From an uncultured Pelagibacteraceae bacterium (GTDB lineage Bacteria; Pseudomonadota; Alphaproteobacteria; Pelagibacterales; Pelagibacteraceae), in assembly GCA_902581605.1 (NCBI GenBank), contig CACHPE010000005.1, forward strand, positions 1-64,000: a stretch of DNA of 64,000 bases, written 5' to 3'. Positions 36,630-45,476 of this stretch are shown one piece after another; within the stretch, counting starts at the first letter, position 1, and every line of letters begins with the position of its first letter. Position numbers and translations under genes: made by a program. Below the pieces are notes generated by a model, which saw nothing but the letters and a program-made list of their open reading frames with translations, did not search any database and was not told the origin of the DNA.

Positions 36630-37378
36630 TGAAAATTTTAGTAGCTGTAAAAAGGGTCATTGATTACAACGTACAAATAAGAGTTAAAGAAGACGGAACG
36701 GGTGTAGTTACTGACAACGTTAAAATGTCAACCAATCCCCCTGATGATAATGCTATAGAAGAAGCTGTAAAAATTAAAGAGGCAGGCAAAGCTACAGAAG
36801 TAGTTGCAGTAACTGTCGGTGAAGAAAAAGCTCAAGAAACTGTTAGGAAAGCTTTAGCGGTTGGTGCGGACAGAGGTATTCATGTGAAAGTCGATGGAAT
36901 TTTAGAACCACTCGCTGTTTCAAAAATTTTACAAAAAATAGTTGATAAAGAAAAACCAGATTTAGTATTTATGGGAAAACAAGCAATTGATGATGATTGT
37001 AATCAAACAGGCCAAATGTTGAGTGCTTTATTAAATTGGCCACAAGCAACATTTGCCTCTAAGATTGATGTTAAAGATAATAAATTAGAAGTAACTAGAG
37101 AAATAGATGAAGGTCTTGAAACAATTGAAATAAATGTTCCAGCTATTGTAACTTGTGATCTTAGGCTGAATGAACCAAGATATGCATCACTACCAAATAT
37201 AATGAAGGCTAAGAAAAAACCTATAGAGGAAATTGCTGCTTCTGATTTAGGCGTAGATGTATCACCAAGATTAGAACAATTAAAAGTAGAGGAACCTCCA
37301 AAAAGAAAAGCAGGTATAAAAGTAGCAAATGTTGCTGAATTAGTTCAAAAGTTAAAAAATGAGGCGAAGGTAATTTAA
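36629..37378 (+). CDS. etfB: Electron transfer flavoprotein, beta subunit
   Basis: 249 aa. [25 protein letters not shown] and [24 protein letters not shown] are EtfB signatures (AMP-binding subunit), and the [37 protein letters not shown] region is the ETF-beta recognition loop that contacts dehydrogenases. One-base TAATG overlaps with the dehydrogenase upstream and etfA downstream. It carries electrons from dimethylglycine/sarcosine-type dehydrogenases to ETF-QO. Confidence 0.97.
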   Translation: MKILVAVKRVIDYNVQIRVKEDGTGVVTDNVKMSTNPPDDNAIEEAVKIKEAGKATEVVAVTVGEEKAQETVRKALAVGADRGIHVKVDGILEPLAVSKILQKIVDKEKPDLVFMGKQAIDDDCNQTGQMLSALLNWPQATFASKIDVKDNKLEVTREIDEGLETIEINVPAIVTCDLRLNEPRYASLPNIMKAKKKPIEEIAASDLGVDVSPRLEQLKVEEPPKRKAGIKVANVAELVQKLKNEAKVI

Positions 37379-38331
37379 TGGCAGTTTTACTTATAGCGGA
37401 ACACAATAATAAAGAATTAAGACCATTTACTCTTAATGCAGCTACAGCAGCATCTCAAATTGATTCAGATGTTCATGCTGTAATTATTGGTCAAAATTCT
37501 GCAGAAGCTGCAAAACAATTATCTGAACTTCCAGTAGTAAAAAAAGTATTGAGTGTAGAAGGAGCTCACTATGAAAACTTCACAGCAGAAAATTTTGCTC
37601 CAGTGATTGTTAAACTAGCAGAAAATTATTCTCACATTGTTTGTTCAGCAAATACATTTGGAAAAAATTTGATGCCACGAATTGCAGCTCATCTTGACAC
37701 ATCTCAAGTAAGTGACATCATTAAAGTAATATCACCAGATACTTTTTTAAGACCAATTTATGCAGGTAACGCTTTTGCAACAATTAAAAGTAATGATACA
37801 AAAAAATGTATAACAATAAGACCTACATCTTTTGAACCTTGTGAGAGCACAGGTGGATCGGCTCCAATTGAAAAAGTGGATGCTAGTGAAGAGTTTTCAA
37901 ATACACAATTTATTAAAAGAGAAGAAATCAAATCAGATAGACCTGAGCTTGGAACAGCAAGAATTGTTGTATCAGGTGGTAGAGGAATGCAAAGTGGAGA
38001 TAATTTTAAATTAATTACAGAAATTGCTGACAAACTAGGTGCAGCAATTGGAGCATCAAGAGCGGCAGTAGACGCTGGTTATATAAGTAACGATCATCAA
38101 GTGGGTCAAACAGGAAAAGTAGTGGTACCAGATCTATATATAGCTGTCGGAATTTCAGGTGCTATTCAGCATTTAGCAGGAATGAAGGAAAGTAAGGTTA
38201 TAGTTGCAATTAATAAAGATGGTGAAGCGCCAATCTTTAGTGTTGCAGATTATGGACTTGAAGCTGATTTATTTGAGGCACTGCCTCAGTTCATGGAAGA
38301 GTTGAACAAATTAAACACTATACAAAAATAA
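37378..38331 (+). CDS. etfA: Electron transfer flavoprotein, alpha subunit
   Basis: 317 aa. The C-terminal FAD-binding part is complete: SGGRGMQSGDNFKL, GASRAAVDAGYISNDHQVGQTGKVV, PDLYIAVGISGAIQHLAGMKESKVIVAINKD and PIFSVADYGLEADLFEALP. Forms the ETF heterodimer with EtfB. Normal length. Confidence 0.97.
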   Translation: MAVLLIAEHNNKELRPFTLNAATAASQIDSDVHAVIIGQNSAEAAKQLSELPVVKKVLSVEGAHYENFTAENFAPVIVKLAENYSHIVCSANTFGKNLMPRIAAHLDTSQVSDIIKVISPDTFLRPIYAGNAFATIKSNDTKKCITIRPTSFEPCESTGGSAPIEKVDASEEFSNTQFIKREEIKSDRPELGTARIVVSGGRGMQSGDNFKLITEIADKLGAAIGASRAAVDAGYISNDHQVGQTGKVVVPDLYIAVGISGAIQHLAGMKESKVIVAINKDGEAPIFSVADYGLEADLFEALPQFMEELNKLNTIQK

Positions 38332-38354
38332 TCCTTACAGTTAAAAACTAGAGT

Positions 38355-39974
38355 ATGTCTAGAGAATCAATGGAATATGATGTTGTAATTATAGGTGGAG
38401 GACCATCAGGATTATCGACCGCAATAAAGTTAAAACAATTAGATCCAAATTTAAATGTTTGTTTATTAGAAAAAGCATCAGAAATTGGAGCTCATATTTT
38501 AAGTGGAAATGTATTTGAAACTCGTGCTCTAGACGAACTGTTGCCAAATTGGAGAGAATTAAATTCTCCTATCAAAACAAAAGTAACTAAAGAAAAATTT
38601 TTATTTTTAGGAAAAACTAAATCTTTAAGTTGGCCAACTTGGCTGCTACCTGCGGTACAACAAAATAATAAAAATTATATTATCAGTTTAGCAAATCTTT
38701 GTAGATGGCTTGCAGAACAAGCTGAAAATTTAGGTGTAGAAATTTTTCCAGGATTTCCAGCAAGTGAAATTTTATATGATGAAGATGGATCCGTCACAGG
38801 TGTTGCAACTCAAGATATGGGTATAGATAAAGATGGTAACAAAAAAGATAGTTTTGAACCAGGTATTGACCTTTTAGGTAAAGTAAATGTTTTTGCAGAA
38901 GGTTGTAGAGGCCATTTAGGAAAACAACTCATTGAAAAATTTGAGTTAAATAAAAATAAAGATCCTCAACAATATGGAATTGGTTTTAAAGAAATTTGGG
39001 AAATAGAGGATAAAAATCATGAAGAAGGTTTAGTTATGCATACAGCTGGTTGGCCATTAGATAACAATACATATGGTGGTAGTTTTATGTATCACGCAGA
39101 AAATAAACAAGTTTTTTTAGGTTATGTAATAGGTTTAGATTACAAAAACCCTCATCTTTCTCCTTATGATGAATTTCAAAGGTTTAAAACACATCCTGCA
39201 ATAAAAAAAATAATAGAAGGTGGAAAAAGGATTTCTTATGGTGCGAGAGCTTTAATTGAAGGTGGATTTCAAAGTTTACCAAAAATGTATATGCCTGGCG
39301 CTTTACTAATTGGTTGTGATGCTGGGACTTTAAATATGCCAAAAATTAAAGGCTCTCATACAGCTATGAAAAGTGGGATTATTGCAGCTGAAACTATTAA
39401 TGAACATCTAAAAGAAAACAAAGATTTATCAATTTATGAAAATAAATTTAAAGATAGCTGGTTGTATAAAGAGCTTTACGAAGCCAGAAATGTAAAACCT
39501 AGCTTTAGTTGGGGGTTAATTTTAGGAATTATATTTACAGGCATTGATCAAATTTTATTTAGAGGAAAACTTCCTTTTACTCTTAAACATAAACATGCTG
39601 ATCATGAAACCTTAAAGCCTGCAAATCAAATGCCAAAAATAGATTATCCAAAGTATGACAATGTTATAACTTTTGACAAGACCAGCTCTGTATATCTAAC
39701 TGGTACTAATCATACAGATAATCAGCCTATTCATTTAAAGCTTAAAGACCCTGATTTACCAATAAATTATACTTTAGAAAAATTCGATGAACCTGCTCAA
39801 AGATATTGTCCTGCAGGGGTTTATGAAGTTCAAAAAGAAAATGAAGTTAATAAATTTGTAATAAATTCTCAAAATTGTATCCATTGTAAAACATGTGATA
39901 TTAAAGAACCTTCTCAAAATATAACTTGGGTCACACCAGAAGGTAGTGGTGGTCCAAAATACGGAAATATGTAA
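38355..39974 (+). CDS. Electron transfer flavoprotein:ubiquinone oxidoreductase
   Basis: 539 aa membrane-associated flavo-iron-sulfur protein. FAD motif VVIIGGGPSGLSTAIKLKQL near residue 10; ubiquinone/membrane region around KSLSWPTWLLPAVQQNNKNYI; the C-terminal [4Fe-4S] ligands are in CPAGVYEV and CIHCKTCDIKEPSQNITWVTPEGSGGP. It passes electrons from ETF into the ubiquinone pool. It closes the DMGDH-etfBA-ETFQO operon, 23 nt after etfA. Confidence 0.97.
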   Translation: MSRESMEYDVVIIGGGPSGLSTAIKLKQLDPNLNVCLLEKASEIGAHILSGNVFETRALDELLPNWRELNSPIKTKVTKEKFLFLGKTKSLSWPTWLLPAVQQNNKNYIISLANLCRWLAEQAENLGVEIFPGFPASEILYDEDGSVTGVATQDMGIDKDGNKKDSFEPGIDLLGKVNVFAEGCRGHLGKQLIEKFELNKNKDPQQYGIGFKEIWEIEDKNHEEGLVMHTAGWPLDNNTYGGSFMYHAENKQVFLGYVIGLDYKNPHLSPYDEFQRFKTHPAIKKIIEGGKRISYGARALIEGGFQSLPKMYMPGALLIGCDAGTLNMPKIKGSHTAMKSGIIAAETINEHLKENKDLSIYENKFKDSWLYKELYEARNVKPSFSWGLILGIIFTGIDQILFRGKLPFTLKHKHADHETLKPANQMPKIDYPKYDNVITFDKTSSVYLTGTNHTDNQPIHLKLKDPDLPINYTLEKFDEPAQRYCPAGVYEVQKENEVNKFVINSQNCIHCKTCDIKEPSQNITWVTPEGSGGPKYGNM

Positions 39975-40358
39975 TTAAGATAAGTCTATCGCAAACTTCT
40001 TTAATGTTTCGATTGGAAGATATTTGAGAGTGTTTTTGTGAGTTCTTTTTAAGAATATTGGACAACCTTTACCTGCTTCAACTGCTCTAGCATACCAACT
40101 TGCACACACGCACCATCCATCACCATCTTTTAATCCTGGAAAACCAAATTCTGGATGTGGAGTAATTAAATCATTTCCTGCTTCCTTTAACCACTCCAAA
40201 AATTCATTTGTTACTTTTGCACAAACAGTATGAACACCATGATCATTTTCATCAGTATTACAACAACCATCACGAAACCACCCTGTCAAAGGATTATTAG
40301 AACATTCCTCCAGATCCTCATCAAGAACATTTTTTTGTTTTTTAATTTGCAAAGACAT
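39975..40358 (-). CDS. DUF2237 protein
   Basis: 127 aa from the Met at 40358 (MSLQIKKQKNVL); the longer frame to 40412 lies deeper inside the upstream gene and lacks family similarity. The DUF2237 core is clear: NPLTGWFRDGCCNT, HTVCAKVTNEFL, FGFPGLKDGDGWCVCASWY. Several conserved cysteines suggest metal or redox function, but none is established. It overlaps the 2OG oxygenase gene by 17 nt and is convergent with ETF-QO. Confidence 0.9.
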   Translation of the reverse strand: MSLQIKKQKNVLDEDLEECSNNPLTGWFRDGCCNTDENDHGVHTVCAKVTNEFLEWLKEAGNDLITPHPEFGFPGLKDGDGWCVCASWYARAVEAGKGCPIFLKRTHKNTLKYLPIETLKKFAIDLS

Positions 40359-40989
40359 TAAAAATTTTTTCGTCAATATATGCATTAAATGATACTGACC
40401 TTCTTTCTTCATTAGTACTATTAAAAGGGTATACAGTATGCATCAAGTAGTGTGGAAAAAAATAAAAATATCCAACTTCTGGAGTTATTAAAAAATCTGA
40501 TGCTGATAGAAATTGTCTTGAACCATGTATTAGATCGATCTGGCCATTATTGTGTCCTTTTTCCTTTTCCTGAAAACCTTTACCGTATGTGCTTGGAACT
40601 TTTAAATACCCAACTCCTGATATGTGACCACCGTGCCAATGAACAGGATTGTATTCATTTTGAAATTGTCTTACCACCCAAGATCTTATCAGCTTAAATT
40701 CTTTAATATCTTTATTTTCAGATAATTTTATCCAACTGGTAACAGAGGAACCTAAAAATTTGTGGAAACCAGAAGAAGTTACAAAATCGTTTTCTAATTT
40801 TAGTTCCTGTGAAACATTACCTGCAAGTTTATGTCCATGATCTAATACTTTACTTTTATTTTTATCAGTTATTATTTTATCAATATAATTATTTAAGTTA
40901 TCCACTAACATGTCAGGCATTTTAATTCTAGCAATTGATGGACCAAATGGCCTAATAACTTTAATTACATCATCTTTATCATTTGTCAT
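40342..40989 (-). CDS. Putative 2OG-Fe(II) oxygenase (PF13759-like)
   Basis: 215 aa. NPVHWHGGHISGVGYLKVP supplies the HxH/HxD-type iron site and FFPHYLMHTVYPFNSTNEERRSVSFNAYI the distal His and the Arg that binds 2-oxoglutarate. Similar proteins are common in marine alphaproteobacteria and their phages, with unknown substrates. Between hisI (5 nt) and DUF2237 on the minus strand. Confidence 0.83.
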   Translation of the reverse strand: MTNDKDDVIKVIRPFGPSIARIKMPDMLVDNLNNYIDKIITDKNKSKVLDHGHKLAGNVSQELKLENDFVTSSGFHKFLGSSVTSWIKLSENKDIKEFKLIRSWVVRQFQNEYNPVHWHGGHISGVGYLKVPSTYGKGFQEKEKGHNNGQIDLIHGSRQFLSASDFLITPEVGYFYFFPHYLMHTVYPFNSTNEERRSVSFNAYIDEKIFNVFAN

Positions 40990-40994
40990 AGCAA

Positions 40995-41462
40995 CTATAT
41001 TTTTGTAGGATTAGGCTGTCCTTTATATACTTCTTCAGGGTCAAATTTTTTCTCTTTTTCAATAAATTTCATTTCAACTTTTCTACCATTTTCTATTGAT
41101 CCTACTGGAATTGATCTGTAAAAGCATGATCTATAACCAACATGACAACTAGCACCATCTCCAATATCAACAATTAACCATATTGAGTCCTGATCATCAT
41201 CAATTCTTATTTCAATAACCTTTTGTGTAAATCCACTTGTTTTACCTTTATGCCAAATAGCTTTTCTAGATCTGCTAAAATAATGTGCCTCTTTAGTTTC
41301 AATTGTCTTTTTTAGAGCTTCTACATTCATATATCCATGCATTAAAATATCTTTAGTTTTTGAACACATTGTAATGACTGGAATTAACCCATCATTATCA
41401 AATTTAGGTGAAAGAAGATTCCCTTCTTCAATATCGTAGATATTTTCTCTTTTTTTGAACAT
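40995..41462 (-). CDS. hisI: Phosphoribosyl-AMP cyclohydrolase
   Basis: 155 aa, a stand-alone HisI without HisE domain. LMHGYMNVEALKKTIETKEAHYFSRSRKAIWHKGKTSG and GDGASCHVGYRSCFYR (zinc-binding cysteines) are diagnostic; the DDDQD acidic cluster fits the Mg/Zn site. It opens the purine ring of PR-AMP in histidine synthesis. First gene of the short minus-strand unit, divergent from folE. Confidence 0.95.
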   Translation of the reverse strand: MFKKRENIYDIEEGNLLSPKFDNDGLIPVITMCSKTKDILMHGYMNVEALKKTIETKEAHYFSRSRKAIWHKGKTSGFTQKVIEIRIDDDQDSIWLIVDIGDGASCHVGYRSCFYRSIPVGSIENGRKVEMKFIEKEKKFDPEEVYKGQPNPTKI

Positions 41463-41539
41463 AAAGGGTGATTATGTAGCACATATCTAAATATATTAAA
41501 TATTTTTAAATTGAAGTAATTACTGTATAAAAAAGCGCT

Positions 41540-42160
41540 ATGAAATTAGTAAAAGACACAGATAACAATAATTTACAGACAAAAAAAGTTTCAGATAAAG
41601 AAGCAGAAGAAGCTATCAGAACCATTTTGACATGGATGGGCGAAGATCCTAAAAGAGAGGGGTTATTAGAAACTCCTAAAAGAGTTGTAAAAGCATTCAA
41701 AGAATACTTCCAAGGTTACAATGAGGATGCAAAAAAAGTATTAGATAAAACTTTTGGTGATGTTGAAGGTTACAGTGATATGGTTGTTCAAAAAAATATC
41801 TCAGTGCAAAGTCACTGTGAGCATCATATGGCTCCAATTATAGGAAAAGCTCATGTTGCCTATATACCAAATGAAAGAGTTGTTGGATTAAGTAAAATTG
41901 CGAGAGTAGTTGAAATATTTTCAAAAAGATTGCAAACACAAGAGAGGTTAACAGTGCAGATAGCAAACAGCCTAATGGAAGCGTTAGATGCAAAAGGTGT
42001 GGCTGTTACAATAGATTCAACTCATCAGTGTATGACGATGAGGGGTATAAAAAAAGAACAAGCAACAACTGTAACTAATTTTTACTTAGGTCAATTTAAA
42101 GAAGATCTGAGTTATCAAAATAGATATTTACGATTTATCAGCACTGAGTTAAAAGACTAG
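41540..42160 (+). CDS. folE: GTP cyclohydrolase I
   Basis: 206 aa. Zinc ligands in SHCEHHMAP and in STHQCMTMRG, plus VGLSKIARVVEIFSKRLQTQERLT, identify FolE type I. It makes 7,8-dihydroneopterin triphosphate, the first step of folate synthesis, relevant to the many THF-using proteins in this window. It is followed 1 nt later by the AcuI-like gene. Confidence 0.97.
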   Translation: MKLVKDTDNNNLQTKKVSDKEAEEAIRTILTWMGEDPKREGLLETPKRVVKAFKEYFQGYNEDAKKVLDKTFGDVEGYSDMVVQKNISVQSHCEHHMAPIIGKAHVAYIPNERVVGLSKIARVVEIFSKRLQTQERLTVQIANSLMEALDAKGVAVTIDSTHQCMTMRGIKKEQATTVTNFYLGQFKEDLSYQNRYLRFISTELKD

Positions 42161-42161
42161 T

Positions 42162-43163
42162 GTGTCTGACCAATTTAAAGCACTAATTCTTAATCAAGAA
42201 GGTGATAACTTCTCACGTGAAGTTAAATCTATTGATAAAAGTTTTCTAAAGCATGGAGATGTAACAGTAAAAGTAGATTACTCTGACCTTAATTTTAAAG
42301 ATGGAATGATTTTAAAAAATGGTGGACGTTTAGTTAAAGAGTTTCCACATATTCCAGGAATAGATTTTTCAGGTAAAGTAACTGAAAGTGAAAATTCAAA
42401 ATTTAAAGAAGGAGATGAGGTAATTTTAACTGGATTTAGAGTTGGAGAAATATTCTTTGGCGGATATTCACAAATTGCAAAAGTAAATGCAGATTTTTTA
42501 GTAAAGAAACCTGATAGCTTAACAACTAAACAAGCTATGATTTTAGGCACAGCAGGCTTTACGTCATTAATGAGTGCTTTTGCAATTCAAGCGAGGGAAA
42601 GTATTTTATTGGGGGAAAAAGTAAATGATGTTTTGGTAACAGGTGCAACAGGAGGAGTTGGCAGTGTAGCAATTATGGCTTTAACTAAAATGGGATACAA
42701 CGTTTCTGCTGTAACTGGTAAAGATTCAAAATCAGATTATTTAAAAGCATTGGGTGCGAAAAACGTTATAAATAGGGCTGAATTTGACAAAGATCCACGA
42801 CCAATAGACAAAGGTCTATGGGATGGAGTAGTAGATACAGTTGGTGGAAAAATTTTGGCAAATGCAATTGCTCAAACAAAATCAAATGGGATAATATCAG
42901 TGTGCGGAAATGCAAACAGTAATGAACTTAATACAAATTTATTACCGTTTATGTTGAGAGGTATTAAAGTTTGGGGCATGGATTCTGCTAATTGTAGTAT
43001 AAAAAGAAGAGGTTTCATTTGGGGAGAAGCAAAAAATTTAATTGATTTTGATTTATTGGAAAAATCGGTTTTAACAGTAAGTTTGGAGGAATTGATTGAG
43101 ACTTATCCTAAAATTTTAAAAGGTGAAATTTCTGGAAGAGTATTAGTTGATTTAAATAAATAA
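42162..43163 (+). CDS. AcuI/YhdH-family zinc-free medium-chain reductase (candidate acrylyl-CoA reductase)
   Basis: 333 aa, GTG start. DLNFKDGMILKNGG, FPHIPGIDFSGKV, GEIFFGGYSQIAKV and MILGTAGFTSLMSAFA align with AcuI; VTGATGGVGSVAIMAL is the NADPH site. AcuI reduces acrylyl-CoA to propionyl-CoA, detoxifying acrylate made from DMSP. With the DddP-like gene 14 kb away this makes a possible acrylate route, but the YhdH family is broad, so the substrate is inference. A LysR gene overlaps its stop by one base. Confidence 0.85.
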   Translation: MSDQFKALILNQEGDNFSREVKSIDKSFLKHGDVTVKVDYSDLNFKDGMILKNGGRLVKEFPHIPGIDFSGKVTESENSKFKEGDEVILTGFRVGEIFFGGYSQIAKVNADFLVKKPDSLTTKQAMILGTAGFTSLMSAFAIQARESILLGEKVNDVLVTGATGGVGSVAIMALTKMGYNVSAVTGKDSKSDYLKALGAKNVINRAEFDKDPRPIDKGLWDGVVDTVGGKILANAIAQTKSNGIISVCGNANSNELNTNLLPFMLRGIKVWGMDSANCSIKRRGFIWGEAKNLIDFDLLEKSVLTVSLEELIETYPKILKGEISGRVLVDLNK

Positions 43164-44050
43164 TGGATTGGGATAAATTAAAAATTTTTCATGCTGTAGC
43201 TGAAGCAGGTAGCTTCACAAACGCTACTATTAATTTGAATCTAAGTCAATCTGCTATAAGTAGACAAATTCAATCTTTAGAACAAGATTTAAAAGTTCAA
43301 TTATTTGAAAGACATGCAAGAGGATTAACTCTTACAGAAAATGGAGAATATGTCTTTAAAACCGCACACGAGGTTATTACAAAACTTAAAGAAGTTGAAA
43401 CATCACTGGGTGATCAAAAAAGTAAACCTTCAGGAAAATTAACTATTACGACTGTGAGAAGTTTTGGTACTCACTGGTTAACACCAAGAATTCAAGAATT
43501 TATGAGGCTAAATCCAGAAATTGAGATTGAGTTAGTTTTCGATGATAAAGAGTTAGATTTAAGTACTCGGCAGGCAGATATTGGAATTTTTATGAGAAGA
43601 CCAAAACAACTTAATTATATTCAAAAAAAATTAGTAGATATTAAATATTATATTTATGGGTCAAGTAAATACTTGGAAAAAAACGGTATGCCCAAAACAG
43701 TTAATGATTTAAATAAACACAAATTTATTTCATTTGGAAAAGGAGCACCTTCACCAGTCTACAATCCTGATTGGGCTTTAAAAATTGGAATGCATGATGG
43801 AAAGAAAAGAAAATCAATTATGAAAGTAAATAGTGTAAGCGGATTATTGTATGGTGTTGAGTCTGGTGTAGGATTAGCTGCACTACCAGAATATTTGGTA
43901 TCTAATTCTGCAAACATAATCAAAGTCCTACCTAAAGTAGAGGGACCAATAACTGAGGCACACTTCGTATACCCTCAATCACTCAAAAATACAGCTAGGG
44001 TCCAAGCTTTCAGAAACTTCCTATTCAGTAAAATAGGCGACTGGAAGTAA
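43163..44050 (+). CDS. LysR-family transcriptional regulator
   Basis: 295 aa. The N-terminal winged helix-turn-helix (WDKLKIFHAVAEAGSFTNA ... LSQSAISRQIQSLEQDL ... LFERHARGLTLTENG) is followed by a periplasmic-binding-like effector domain. GVGLAALPEYLV is typical of the C-terminal part. Coupled to the AcuI-like gene (1-nt overlap), so it may sense a substrate or product of that step; unusually it is co-directional rather than divergent. Targets unknown. Confidence 0.93.
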   Translation: MDWDKLKIFHAVAEAGSFTNATINLNLSQSAISRQIQSLEQDLKVQLFERHARGLTLTENGEYVFKTAHEVITKLKEVETSLGDQKSKPSGKLTITTVRSFGTHWLTPRIQEFMRLNPEIEIELVFDDKELDLSTRQADIGIFMRRPKQLNYIQKKLVDIKYYIYGSSKYLEKNGMPKTVNDLNKHKFISFGKGAPSPVYNPDWALKIGMHDGKKRKSIMKVNSVSGLLYGVESGVGLAALPEYLVSNSANIIKVLPKVEGPITEAHFVYPQSLKNTARVQAFRNFLFSKIGDWK

Positions 44051-44106
44051 GAATTTAGCAAAAACATATCTAAATAATACTTGTAAATTGCGACATTATA
44101 TGCGAT

Positions 44107-44137
44107 TGATAATCATTCGCATTGAGAATAATTCTCA
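44107..44137 (+). promoter_or_regulatory. Tandem Fur-like boxes upstream of the iron transporter
   Basis: TGAGAATAATTCTCA (44123-44137) is a perfect 7-1-7 palindrome; TGATAATCATTCGCA (44107-44121) matches the classical Fur pattern TGATAATnATTATCA at all but two positions. The two sites are 16 bp apart and lie 35 nt before the binding-protein ATG. This predicts iron-dependent repression of the operon. The G/C change in the second box is symmetrical, so it still fits a dimer. The regulator (Fur versus another iron regulator) is inferred. Confidence 0.8.
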
Positions 44138-44171
44138 TTCGCAAACAATTTAGGGTAAAGATAAGGACAAA

Positions 44172-45200
44172 ATGAAAAAAGTAACACTTTTAGCATTATT
44201 TGCATCTTTAATAGTTTCATCTTTTGTAACTGCTAATGAGGTAAATATTTTCAATGCCAGACACTATAAAGCTGATAACGAACTTTATAGCAAATTTACT
44301 GAAAAAACTGGAATTAAAGTAAATTTAATAAACGGAAAAGCTGGTGCATTAGAAAAAAGGATTATAGAGGAGGGTGCTGACTCTTTAGCAGATCTTTATA
44401 TTACTGCTGACGCAGGTAGATGTGGAGCATTTAAGGCCAAAGGAATGACACAAAGTGGTCTAGTGTCTCCAACAATTAAATCATCAGTTCCAAAAAGTTT
44501 TAGAACTACACACTGGGTTGGAGTAGCTAAAAGAGCTAGAATAATTTATTACTCACCAGAGAGAGTAACTGGAGCTGAATTATCAGGATTAACATATGAA
44601 GGTCTAGCTGATCCAAAATGGAAAGGTAGATTAGTAATTAGAAAATCAAGTAACATTTATAACAAGTCACTTGTAGCTTCATTAATTGAAAATAATGGCA
44701 AGAAGGCCGCTGCAGAATGGTCTAAAGGAGTGGTTGCAAATATGGCAAGAACACCAAAAGGAAATGATAGAGCCCAAATTATGGCAGTTGCAGCCGGAGA
44801 AGCTGATATCGCTGTAGCAAATACTTATTACTTAGCACTTATGTTATCTGGCAACAAAGGAGCAGAACAACAAGCTGCTGCAAAAAAAGTCAAAGCATTT
44901 TTTCCTAATCAAAATGACAGAGGAACACACATGAATATTAGTTGTGCAGCTTTAGTTAAAGGAGCACCTAATAAAGCAAATGCAATTGCACTTGTAGACT
45001 TCTTGTTATCACCAGAAGCTCAGGAACATTTTACAAACAATACTTTTGAGTTTCCAATGATAGCTGGTGTATCTCCAAATCCATTGGTAGTAAATAATTT
45101 AGGATTAGATTTTAAACAAGATCTAACAACTAAAGTTTCAAGCTACGGAAAAAATCAAGCAGCAGCATTAGAGGTAATGACAGCTGCTGGGTGGAAGTAA
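44172..45200 (+). CDS. Ferric iron ABC transporter, substrate-binding protein (FutA/FbpA-like)
   Basis: 342 aa with a signal peptide (KKVTLLALFASLIVSSFVTANE). NIFNARHYKADNELYSKFTEKTGIKV, DLYITADAGRCGAFKAKG and GEADIAVANTYYLALM (tyrosine pair that coordinates iron) are FutA1-type features. It binds Fe3+ in the periplasm. First gene of a Fur-box-controlled operon; a strong hairpin lies after the next small gene. Confidence 0.95.
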   Translation: MKKVTLLALFASLIVSSFVTANEVNIFNARHYKADNELYSKFTEKTGIKVNLINGKAGALEKRIIEEGADSLADLYITADAGRCGAFKAKGMTQSGLVSPTIKSSVPKSFRTTHWVGVAKRARIIYYSPERVTGAELSGLTYEGLADPKWKGRLVIRKSSNIYNKSLVASLIENNGKKAAAEWSKGVVANMARTPKGNDRAQIMAVAAGEADIAVANTYYLALMLSGNKGAEQQAAAKKVKAFFPNQNDRGTHMNISCAALVKGAPNKANAIALVDFLLSPEAQEHFTNNTFEFPMIAGVSPNPLVVNNLGLDFKQDLTTKVSSYGKNQAAALEVMTAAGWK

Positions 45201-45207
45201 GGAACAA

Positions 45208-45402
45208 GTGAAAAAAAATTTATTTGATTTTAATTTAAGTATTTCTCAAAATAACAGTAGTTCACTCGAAGGTCAGATAACTTGTGAACCGTGTTGGTCT
45301 GAGTGTGATAAAATTAAAAAAAAAATAAATAATAGAAAATTATCAGAGATCAAAAATAATGATATTGATCATGTCATTAATGTTTTTGGTTTAAAAGATT
45401 AA
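45208..45402 (+). CDS. 64-aa cysteine-containing hypothetical protein of the iron operon
   Basis: GTG start 7 nt after the binding-protein stop; GGAACAAGTG offers a weak SD. The peptide has CEPCWSEC (Cys26, Cys29, Cys33) in the middle and a lysine-rich second half, no signal peptide. Located between iron-binding protein and permease genes, it could bind iron or zinc. No family recognised, and short length keeps confidence moderate. Confidence 0.55.
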   Translation: MKKNLFDFNLSISQNNSSSLEGQITCEPCWSECDKIKKKINNRKLSEIKNNDIDHVINVFGLKD

Positions 45403-45411
45403 TTTTCAAAA

Positions 45412-45460
45412 AGTGAACATAACTCAATAGTTATTTGCCCTACTATTGATTATGTTCACT
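45412..45460 (+). terminator. 19-bp hairpin between the 64-aa gene and the iron permease gene
   Basis: agtgaacataa (45412-45422) pairs with ttatgttcact (45450-45460); after a single bulged C (45423), tcaatagt (45424-45431) pairs with actattga (45442-45449), leaving a 10-nt loop. It is the longest stem I found here. It lies 10 nt after the small gene's stop and 16 nt before the permease ATG, a typical place for an attenuating hairpin that keeps binding-protein mRNA in excess. Confidence 0.75.
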
Positions 45461-45476
45461 GAAACAAAAGGGTAAA

